Positions 49,955-60,683 of a stretch of 64,000 nt of DNA are shown here, in pieces (the stretch's first letter is position 1; the number at the start of each line of letters is the position of its first letter). The translations under genes were made by a program, and so were the position numbers. The DNA is from Tubulanus polymorphus. Taxonomy: Eukaryota; Nemertea; Palaeonemertea; Tubulaniformes; Tubulanidae. Where the stretch lies: assembly GCF_964204645.1 (NCBI RefSeq), contig NC_134028.1, positions 19,442,153-19,506,152 of the forward strand, written 5' to 3'. The notes under the pieces were generated by a model, which was given only the letters and a program-made list of their open reading frames with translations, had not been told where the DNA came from and made no database searches.

Positions 49955-50330
49955 TTTCAGAGTTGTAAGTTAAGATTGTATTTAACTGAGTTAACTCTTA
50001 ACTTGAAAGTTAACTCATTGGAAATGCACTAATTTAACTCACGACTGTAAAACTGGGCCAAGTTCTATAGTTTTGAGTATAGATTTGACTCAAAACACAT
50101 TCCAAAATGGACTATCTTTATTTCAGAACTGTGAAACTGGGCACAGTTCCATGGTTATGAGTTAAGATTGGGCTCGAGGGTTAACTAATTGAATCTAATG
50201 TTAACATAGAGTTACTCACAACTCCAATGCAAATGAGACCTTGGACCCAGTTCCATGGTTAGGGGCTGACTCGGAGTTAACTCATTGAGAATGAAGTGAT
50301 TTCAATTAAGATCCGGTAAATCAGTTTGTG
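49955..50330 (+). repeat. degenerate CCCAGTTCCA/GAGTTAAGA repeat cluster
   Basis: Four or so degenerate copies of a unit with (A/G)CCCAGTTCCATGGTT, GAGTTAAGATTTGACTC and GTTAACTCATT. The motif is shared with the hairpin MITE at 34265-34387. Confidence 0.55.
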
Positions 50331-50480
50331 AGTCAAGATTTGACTGAGAAATGTGGGGCTTGTACAGGTGCTTTACATATTTGTATATAATTCTGTTACT
50401 TAATAATACTTTGTACTTATCATTCTGTTAATGTTATAGTAAACTGGTTTTGTTTTTGATTCTTCCAGGTACCATCGACA

Positions 50481-53400
50481 ATGACGCGGTACTACAAGTT
50501 GTTTATCTTAATCCTCTTAGTTCAAGTTAGTGGAGCCATGAAGGTTGGTATCGTAGTATTTAATAGATGATATCAGCTATTGTTCCACAGTCAGGCGCTG
50601 ATCTAGGGGTTTGTGGCCCTTGCACAAACAAGACTCAACTATTTTGAGTTGCCCTTTTCTGAATGCTCTTTTCGACAATATCATTTGAAATACAGCTGTT
50701 TGACGGCCAATATGACGCATGTGAACAATTTGTGTGACTAGGCTCTTCAGTATTCCTGAATATGACCATCAGGGTGAACGTTAAACTACTAACTCAAGGA
50801 AACATTACTGACTCTTTTACTCTCAGTGTTGAATTCTGTATCATCTTTACAACACTCAGACTCAGAGTGTTCCTTCCACCAATGATTATAACGTGAACAG
50901 CATCGCATTCCCTGATGAGATGACTATTAGGATGTAGTCGGAACTTCGAATATTCTGTACCTAGTTTATATCATTTTCTTATTACTTAATTAGTGTCCTT
51001 GTTCAGATTAATTCGGTTATAGGGTCTAACACTAGTACTCCTGAAGATAGCATATGCAGTCGAAATCTTCTATAAACAACTCGCTCAAGGAGATATTTCA
51101 GACTATTTTCATTCTTAGTGTAGGATTTTATATTATCTTTACAACACGGACCGAAAGTTTCATCATTGGTTGTAATGAGAACAACAGCAGTCTTCCTGAA
51201 GATGATGACTATTAGGACATAAACGTTGAAATAACTACTAGCTCAAGGAAAGTAACAGACTTTATATTTTCTATTGTTAGTGTGGGATCCTCTACATATC
51301 CACCACTTAAAAACTAGTCAAAATATTACATTCGAATATGATAAAAACCGACTGTGTATTTTATGTATTTTAAAAACATAGACACTAAGATTTAATATTC
51401 GAAAATAGACAAGGCGTTTCAACTAGACAACTGAGGATGAATACGCGGAAAGCTATCATAACAGAAGGTGCTTATAATAAAACTGAAATGAATTTAAGTT
51501 TGGTTTCATTTAAATGAACCATTGGAAAAACATTCTTTAGCCGGAGTTGTAACGATTAATCGCATCAGGAAAGAAGTAATCCGATTTTTGGACACGTTTT
51601 GGACTTTTTCTATCGTTTGAATGTACCTGTACAATGAATGTAATTAACCGTCTGTTGTTTTTCACATTTTCAATCATTTATATCTAACAGATGGCCAGGA
51701 CAAACCCGTGTCGAGCCGAGCTGGGCATAATCCGAAAGCTCGACGTATCGAACACCGGATCAGGTCGCGTCTTTAGAGCTCAGCTTGAATATGAAACTAA
51801 TTTGCAATACGAAGTAGCCATAGCGACAATGAAGAAAGATAATGTTTACTTAGCAAAAGGTATTTGAAATTGTTTTCTCTTTGATCAGATAATTTCCCTA
51901 AATTACTCCTATTAAATACAGTGAACCCTGGCAAACGGAGCATCTGGCTTTTGCAACGAAGCTGTTAAAAAAACCCTGATATACTTCCACCATACTTTTT
52001 ATGCCGCTCAAATTCTAAATCACCATGGCTTGATTTCAGATATCATTCTAATGAGCCCTTCCTTGTTTACTTAGACAGTCTAAGGAGCTCGTTCCCCTTC
52101 AGGTCATAGGTGCGACATATCATAATACCGTGAAGATTTGTTTTCGTTTCAGAAAATGAACGTGATTCATCTGAAGTAACTGCTGACGGCAAAGCATTGT
52201 CGGTTAAAACCTTCGAGTTTAAGGTCCGATCAGATACCCAAATCGACGAGCTCAATTTTCAGTTCTTCATCACTGACAACGGGAACTGTTTCGGAGTGTT
52301 TCTAGCCCACGTCAAACTAGGCCCGGTTTCTGATAGTAAAGTCGAGGTGACCGACTTTCAGTTGCCCACTATTGATATGATCACGCCGCTCGTGCAGAAC
52401 GTGAAGCCCGGTTCCAAATTTTCGCTTATCACCGAAATGTCGCTGAAAGCCCCCGAAAAAATCGACGGACTGAGCACCTATGGACGATGGGCGAAAAATC
52501 TTCCGAGACGCGATCGAAATAAGAACGTAGTCAAAAACGAAGGTTAGTATCCTGGCAGAAGCTGTGGCGAAGATGCAACCGATCTGCTTAAATTCCTCAA
52601 AGAGAAGAACAAATCTTCAGAAATATGAATAGGAATTTGTAAAGAACTTAACGCACTTGAGAAAGATGTCTTCAGAAAGTGCTTGCGATAGAATAAACTT
52701 AAGTACACCAAACGATTACATGAATTGTACGTTATAAGTACCCCACACGTAGTTTGCTCTACTTCGTGTTTTTTAGTTTGTAACTGTGTTTATGCTGTTT
52801 ACAATCCCTTGTTTGTGCGAGATATTGTTACTTAGTTAATCTCTTTGTTCTGGAACGTATACATATTCCGAGGTTTTTGTTACGCTATATTCAGGGATTC
52901 TAGAATCCCTGAAGATACCGTTACGGCCTATGATATAGTTAAAGGTATCGAAAAGAAAGGTATAATTCTTGTAAGAAGAAAATAAATCGTGTTTTTCAGT
53001 TAGGAAAAACTGGTTGAGCTCCGAAAAGATGCATGTAGTGCGACCCGAAATGGTAGTAAGCAAGGCGACCCCTAGCGACGAAGGCACGTACTGCAGTGGG
53101 TTCGGTTATGATAATTACAAAAACAGTTTCACGCACTGTGTAGTCGTTCGTTTAGTCGGATCGGGTACTTTTGGCAAAGTTGGCGAGGTTCAGGTTTACA
53201 GTTCTAGTACAATGCTGCGGGTTTTGGTACAATCAGGGGCGACCAGCAACACGTTGAAGTTCTTTGGTAATGTGCCAGTCTCGAGAGCGGGTGATATGAT
53301 CTTTGTCGTTGTCGAGGGATGGCCTCGTCCGCACGTCCAAGTGCTGAAGACCGATAAATACGGCGTCACGAAGAAGTTGTCGAATGATGTATACTGCGGA

Positions 53401-54465
53401 TACGATTTGACGACGGCCAGGGTGTGTTTCTGGTCGGACGATCATGCGGCTAACTCGTACACTGTTGAAGCCGGATATAGGGAGCCGCTAGTGAGGAAGT
53501 CGTTTGAAACGAGGGTTTATACGCCGATAAAATTCGCTGATGGCAAAGAGAATAAGAAAGTATCATTTGATGATAGGGACACAAATAATAGGGTGAGTGG
53601 ATGAGTTTTAGTATGCAACAAAGTGCTCTTCTTCTTGATATACGTACGTAGCTCCGAACTGGTACGGACTTCTGCCTTCTTGTTTGCGTTGCTGCCATTT
53701 GTCAAAAAATACATTGTATATACAAAACTAGCTGCAAATTTGACAATGACCCTCTCTAAGATTGCGATTTTCGGGAGTACATAAAAATCGTATGAATGGA
53801 TTACATTTTCCTGAATCGTTGAACTAATGATTGGTAAGGCTTAGAATAAAAACCATTCTAAGTAAGCTCATCTTAGATTTATTACCGATCAACTTAATGC
53901 CAGATTAATCGATTGTCATATGGCCAATCTAACACCTTAAAACCAGTCTAAGATTTGGGTTCTATCACCAATCTAACACCGTAAGCATGATAAACATAAC
54001 ATTTGCAACTACTTGAGCATCACGACTTAGCTAGATAGTTTTCCACGTTGAATTCTCATCATCTTTCAAACGAATATTTTACCAATAGGCATTATTTCAA
54101 CTCACTGATTATATTGTGTTTTATAGATCACATTTGAATGCGAAGTCACCTCAGAACCGAAAGCCACGATCAAATTTTTCGAAACATCGTTCGGCATTGT
54201 AGATTCGAACTGGCAGCCTGAGTACGCGGGTCCCGCATTAACGGAGACGAGAGACACCCGTGTCGAGACTTCTTCACGAGGAAATACTTCGAAAGCTAAG
54301 CTCACCGTCAATAACATGCTACCAGGGGAATACGAATCTGAGCGCACGTATATATGTGGCGCCGACAACGGCTACGACAATATTTTCAAAACGTTGGTTG
54401 TAAAATGGCCCGCGACAGGTCATTCCTTCAACGCAACAATGTTCCACCACTTAGAAATCGATTAG
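50481..54465 (+). CDS. secreted Ig-like protein
   Basis: Five exons join in phase: 50481-50543, 51691-51859, 52153-52542, 53000-53592 and 54127-54465, giving 517 residues. A 5' UTR acceptor (TCTTCCAG) precedes the start. Exon 1 is a signal peptide (MTRYYKLFILILLVQVSGA). The N-terminal half is beta-rich with scattered cysteines (NPCRAELGIIRK). The middle has SKATPSDEGTYCSGFG, a typical DxGxYxC Ig strand-F motif. The last exon is a second Ig-like domain (ITFECEVTSEPKATIKFF, then TYICGADNGYDN). No transmembrane segment is seen. Reading past 53592 would stop at 53604, so a shorter isoform ending there is possible. The gene may encode a secreted recognition protein or a soluble relative of Ig receptors; the family is not known to me. 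Confidence 0.8.
50750..51300 (+). repeat. four tandem units with hammerhead-like cores in intron 1
   Basis: CTGAAGA/CTGATGA-type motifs start at 50756, 50912, 51041 and 51196, each followed within 15-30 bases by GAAC or GAAA. Spacing is 156, 129 and 155 bp. The units share AACT(C/A)GCTCAAGGA, CTTAGTGT.GGATT and ATCTTTACAACAC. In the second unit GACTA and TAGTC can pair between the two core boxes, as stem II of a hammerhead would, but its box reads GGAAC instead of GAAAC. This resembles retrozyme or Penelope-type repeats. Confidence 0.55.
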
Positions 54466-56173
54466 ATTCGCCGAGTTAATACACAAGTTAAATGGAAACT
54501 TACCTGTAAATTGAAGTTGGATTGCAATTATCTTGTCATAGTATACATCCATACTCCCTACTCATAATTTAACACTTTTTAACTTCCTTATAGTCTCTGC
54601 CATTTGACTGCAAAGTATAGAGCCAATAACGTTACCAGTTTCATCGCCAATGACTTAAGAGTCAACTCCGATAGCATCAATGAAACATTCAAACATTAAC
54701 ACATTAACATCCCAAGTTTGTATATAACGTGGCAGTGCTAGTCTATTATTGAAAATGCCTTATTATCCTTGAAAACTCTTACTAAAATCTCTCAATATAC
54801 GTTCTGTACTCTGTTTGCTTGTTTCTGTCCCCGAAAATCCTTCGTTCTCCGGACACCTGCCGACAAATGGCACGCGACAACTTTTGCCACAGTGGGTGTT
54901 CCACATCCGATTCCGGTTGCCTCACTAACCTACGGTTTTTTGCCGCTAGTAGTAGAACGTGGGTGGAATACTAAGAATATGTCGGCCGGATTAAAGGAGG
55001 AAAGGAGGAAAATGTAGAAACTAAGACAACGCCATTCAACAGTGGGTGCATCTACAGTCCACGCTTCCGTATCAGGCTAACACGACACACATCTGTCAAC
55101 ATGACGGTTATTCCTCAATACAAACAAATCTACGCCAATAAGCAGATTTAAATCAGTTCTTAAAATTTCAAAAATGTTGGGATTGAGCATCCACTCAGTT
55201 TTCTGATTACATTCCTACTGTAAAAAATCGGCTTTATTTACCCCAGGTAGGCAGCACTGATCCATATTCTATCTATCAGAGAGCTTACTTAACAAACTTC
55301 AAACTATGTTGGAATTCATGCCCTCTGGGGACTGAAAAGAGTTATCTCTCGATTCGGGTGCTTCATCTTTATTTGTGGAAGCTAGTTAATTGGCGCTTTG
55401 CCTTTTTAGCTGGCATTTTGCCTTTCCCGATCATCCCCTTCTTAATAGGTAGCGCCTCCTTCTGGCGACCCGAAGTCCCAGGCTCCATGCTCGCAGTACG
55501 AGCAGACACACCCACCTCGCTCCCTTTTGTACCCCTCATCGTAGACCAAGAGAAGCTAATCGTTGAACTCAGCTCGGACACGATCACAGAGGTTAATTCC
55601 AGTAAATGTAGAATATCGGGTGACAAAACGTTCAGTTAGAATAAACACCAAACACAAACAAGAGCTTCCACGGAAAAGTAATCGCCTCTGCGAACCACAG
55701 AAAAATAAACACGTGTTACTGAGTTAAAAGCACTATGTACAATGAGCAGAAAGTATAGATGTATATCTCATGTTTTCTCGAGGTGACCAGGAAGGATAAT
55801 GAGAATGGGAACCGTTAAACCAATGATCCCGCAAGGTGGCGTTATGAGCACTCGATCTTACGTTGTCAAAAGTAATTCATTGTCAATCAGCTTGGAACTG
55901 AATTTCTTGGCTCCCGAATCCATACAGTACTTAAAGACCCACCAAATATACATCACATTCATTTTACCAGTGATTGGCATAGTTTCCATTGAATTTTACT
56001 AATTAAGTGAAAGTTTTATTCGATTTTTACTGTTAAATGTCGAAGAAATTGAACGTGAAATACTGAAGCACCATAAGCTTGCCATAGTGGAATCCCCGAT
56101 TGCCACACTAACAATGGGAGCTGACCATTGCGTACGTTGCTATGTTTCAGGCTAGATGAATACCATATAGATA
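54466..56173. other. intergenic DNA without recognised gene
   Basis: Open frames at 54769-55017 (+), 55358-55639 (+) and 55369-55626 (-) carry no recognisable domain and two of them overlap on opposite strands. Nothing else is supported. Confidence 0.4.
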
Positions 56174-56659
<486 letters not shown>

Positions 56660-58000
56660 GAACTCTTTTGGTAATGCGCCTCATTATACTGCTATTTCTA
56701 CACGTTTATAGAACTATAGAATGAATAAACAAGTCAGGCCCGTACATAGGGGTTCGAGAGGGTAGGACGAAGTGTCCTTTTCAAATTTTTGCCGCCTGAA
56801 AGATTTCTCAAATTTTTCCCAAAAATGTTATCCCCAAACTAAAACGGGCACATGTTGTCGTCCCTATCAATCGCAAAAGTAAATAAGGGCACATTTTTAC
56901 AGGATGAGGCAGATAATTTTAAAGATAAAAGGCACGACCGTTCGTCAATCAAAAAATAAGAAAGGGCACGTTTAGTCGTTTTTATCAATCCCAAAAGTAG
57001 GAAAGGACATATCTTTACAAGACGAGGCAGATATTTTTCAACAAAAAGGGCCATTCTTCGGGATTTCATCTTTATTGTCTGTAAACTACATCTCAAGACA
57101 GTTAACTTCCTAAAAAGCAATTTGCATCAAGACTTCATTTATTGCTTGGAAATCGCACCAAAAAGCAGTAAATCTACAAAGACTTGAGATCGCGAGATGG
57201 GGTAGCTCGAGGGGTGTCCCTCTCGACGTTTAGAAAGTTTTGGAAAATCCTCGGGAACATGGTGGAATATGACGGCATTTGAGCGATGGTTTCTGTAAAG
57301 ATTATTACAGCCTACTGAGTCATGATAGTACCACAGCCAGGATGAGGTGTTGATAATTCAATTGCGATACCGCAATATTGATTCGGGGAGACTAAGCAGA
57401 GCAATTCAATTTAATGTAATACCTCTTTGGCATTCGTATTCAGATGAAATGCCCCGTGATTTTGAAAGTGTATATCTAAGATTGTAATTAGCTGATGAAC
57501 GTACCACATCCGTTCAAACTAAGCGCACAGATATAGGTGGGATTTGAAAAGCAATCCATGTCATTCTCTGGTAAGGAATACGGACTTTCACGTTATCATT
57601 CGGGATTATCGTTAAGTGAGTGTAATTAATACCATGGTTAGACATAATACCGCACGATAATATTTTTGACTTATGAACTGATGAATGCAGGGGCGGATTT
57701 AGGTTTTTCAAAGGAGGGTGGCTGACATGAAACGTAATGAAGAGACTGTGACCAGCGCGCCGCGCAGCGGCCAAGTCTGAGTCGCGAGGCGGGGGAGCTC
57801 GAGGGGGTGCCCCCTCAACGTTCAGAAAATTTTAAAAATCCTCGGGAAATGGTGGAATTTTGATATCATTTTTTCAGTAAAAAAATAATTACAGCCTGCT
57901 GAGTCATAGTGCCGCGGCCAGGAAAAGGTGTTGATGATCTTAATGAGATATCCGCACGATTGATTTGGGGAAGCAGGTCATTTATCAAACATTTGTCATT
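56660..58000 (+). repeat. dispersed-repeat cluster with duplicated segment
   Basis: 56820-57180 matches the repeat at 47640-48180. Immediately after it, 57190-57480 and 57780-57990 are two copies of one segment (GGGTAGCTCGAGGGGTGTCC / GGGAGCTCGAGGGGGTGCCC, then AATCCTCGGGAA, ATTACAGCCT.CTGAGTCAT and AGG.GTTGAT). The phrase GGGGCGGATTTAGG at 57690 is common in invertebrate repeats. No gene. Confidence 0.7.
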
Positions 58001-59960
58001 ATAATTTTTCAATTTGTCATAGCACTGATCTCGGGAATTTTTTCACACAGATTGGGAAAAATTTAGATAATTCTAATTGGAAAAATGACCGTTTACCGGA
58101 CACATTTTCGGCCTAGCGGAATGCCTGTAACACTGAACGAAAATAGGGCCTAATAACAAATATCGGGTGGAGCTGCACTTACATATACACGGCGTCATAG
58201 GTATGTAATACAAAGTTGTTGCGCTACGAACTGTAAGTTCTGATACCGAGGCAGTGAAGCAACAATCTTATTGGCCCAAAAATTCACAAACCATGTTCAT
58301 CTTAATTCAACAGTGGGAGTTTCAGAAACGCTACATAAGTCGATGTGAACAGATTTCTGATCTAGTGCTAACATGGAAAACTGGTGTACTTTAACCGCGG
58401 CGAATTCGATCCCTCGCACGAGTCAAGCATGACCTGGAGCGTCAATGTCTGCCGAACTGCTGCGATGACAGAAATAGGCTATTTACACGTACTAGAGAAG
58501 AAACACAAACTATATTTGTCGCAAACAGAGACGACATTCCTCGGTAATTTACTAAAAGTAACACAGGCTTAACTGGACCTTCTTTTATTTCAGTTACCTA
58601 GAAAATAAAAAATTATACAAACCATACAAACATACAAATAGAGGAAATAGGAAGTAGGAAACAAGAAATAAGGCTACAAAATTACTAATTCCAACACTCT
58701 TGAGACCTTTACCTATCCATGGATGGGGGGGGGGGGCGAATGCCACGAACATTGAAACATGATAAACCACGTAAACTTAAAATCATAAGCGTGAAAAACA
58801 TGAGCACACGAGAACAGATATCAAATATCTGGTGGGGACAACTAAATATCGGCAATAATAGCTAAGAACTGATATGACAGTACAGAATGAGACGTATTGA
58901 GAAAGATATAATAATACATGACATTTCAATACACAAACGCAGAAAGCAGATTCAATCTTCAACAATATTAAAGGACCATGCGGGTTCAGAAGGATCAACT
59001 GAGAATGTTTTACTTGAGCACAATAATCAGGTTGTTCTCGAATTTGCAATATCGTTTAACATGAAATTATGGTGCACTGTACGTACGTGTTAGTAAGCAT
59101 CTTCAACTTTGATGGTATATACATGGTCGGGGTTTTCCCATGACTCACTAGCACATGGCCGAACGAACTACATATGTTCGTGATGATGACGTCACTGGGA
59201 AAGCCCTTCACTAAAATGCTTTCCCAAGGGGCACTACACTTTTCACATTCGCTTTTCATAGATCAAATGATGCACAATCTGTGGGTTATTACATATTTGT
59301 CAAAAAAAAACTCTCACCCGATCAATAGACAATTGTGGTGTTATTAGCAGAGGCACTGAGGCTTGCACAAACGAATATCACAGATCAATCTTCACCGATG
59401 GTCTAATGAATAATTTGAATGTGGAATAAAATAATCTTTAATTTGATGAATGTCAAATTTTGCCCGATAAAGTAAACTTGACTTGGATTTGATATTTCTT
59501 GCGGAATAAGATTTTATTGAATTTGCAATTCGTGCACATGGCTAATTAACATATCACGGTCATCTATCCGATTTGAGAAAAAAGGCGGTTTTTCCCGAAC
59601 AATTGTCGAGGATGAATATTCGCTCCATTTGTACAGGCTCAGCGGACGGCTGGCCTTAATATTACCTCCCGATGTTATTACTCTTACATTATTTTGTTTA
59701 TTTCATCAACTGACATTGGCAAGATAATATATTCGTAGAGACGCGCGCGTAGTGCGCAATAGCAATTCGTGTCTGCTTATACTACGTTTGTAAGCACGCG
59801 CAGGTCGGCATTAGTGTGTGTGCTTCAGTGATGAACAACAGCACTCTCACACATCTGCGACGCGCGCGTGTTAGCATCTTTATCAGACAAACTAACTAGG
59901 CAAAGTTTGATGCAGTCCATAAAAGACTGGATAAAAGACTGCCCTCTAGAAAGCGATTAC
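58001..59960. other. intergenic DNA without recognised gene
   Basis: A G-homopolymer run lies near 58723. Between 59740 and 59870 there are three CGCGCGC-rich spots in otherwise AT-rich DNA. The short ORFs here (for example 58384-58572) have no recognisable domain. Confidence 0.4.
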
Positions 59961-60605
59961 TATGGTGGCTGATAAGGGCCATAGCGTAAAATTCCTGGTA
60001 TGTAAATGAGGGCGCCAGAACGCCAGAACGCCAAAACGAAAAAAAACGTCCAATTTTCTCTGAAAGTTCGTTTTGGCGCGCCAAAACAAAGAAAATTCCG
60101 TTTTGGCGCCCCCGCCAAAACGAACTTTCATTTTGGCGCCCCCGCCAAAACGAACTTTCGTTTTGGCGCCCCCGCCAAAACAACGAAAAACGTCGAAATT
60201 TCTCTAAAAGTTCGTTTTGGCGCGCCAAAACAAAGAAAATTCCGTTTTGGCGCCCCCGCCAAAACGAACTTTCATTTTGGCGCCCCCGCCAAAACGAACT
60301 TTCGTTTTGGCGCCCCCGCCAAAACAACGAAAAACGTCGAAATTTCTCTAAAAGTTCGTTTTGGCGCGCCAAAACGGAGAATATTCCGTTTTGGCGCCCC
60401 CGCCAAAACGAACTTTCATTTTGGCGCCCCCGCCAAAACGAACTTTCGTTTTGGCGCCCCCGCCAAAACAACGAAAAACGTCGAAATTTCTCTAAAAGTT
60501 CGTTTTGGCGCGCCAAAACAAAGAAAATTCCGTTTTGGCGCCCCCGCCAAAACGAACTTTCATTTTGGCGCCCCCGCCAAAACGAACTTTCGTTTTGGCG
60601 CCCCG
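59961..60605 (+). repeat. 144-bp array of TTTTGGCG palindromes inside a MITE-like element
   Basis: The left end ATGGTGGCTGATAAGGGCCA is the terminal repeat of the MITE at 37169. A 144-bp unit follows (TCTCTAAAAG-type starts at 60057, 60201, 60345 and 60489). Each unit holds one perfect palindrome TTTTGGCGCGCCAAAA and two to three TTTTGGCGCCCCCGCCAAAA hairpins. TTTGGCGC fits the known E2F consensus TTTSSCGC. Because 144 is a multiple of three and the unit lacks stops, ORFs of about 250 codons stay open on both strands (60006-60791 plus, 59896-60654 minus). The array stops at GGCGCCCCGG near 60605, about 80 bp before the next gene. Confidence 0.9.
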
Positions 60606-60683
60606 GAAACGTGTCTACTCCAGATGCTGACATACAAATTATGTACATACGCATACGTACTCGTGCACGACCGCTTAATTATA

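Noticed and set aside
55358-55639. Overlapping 93- and 85-codon ORFs on opposite strands
   Set aside because: No domain, no splice context and no similarity that I can recognise.
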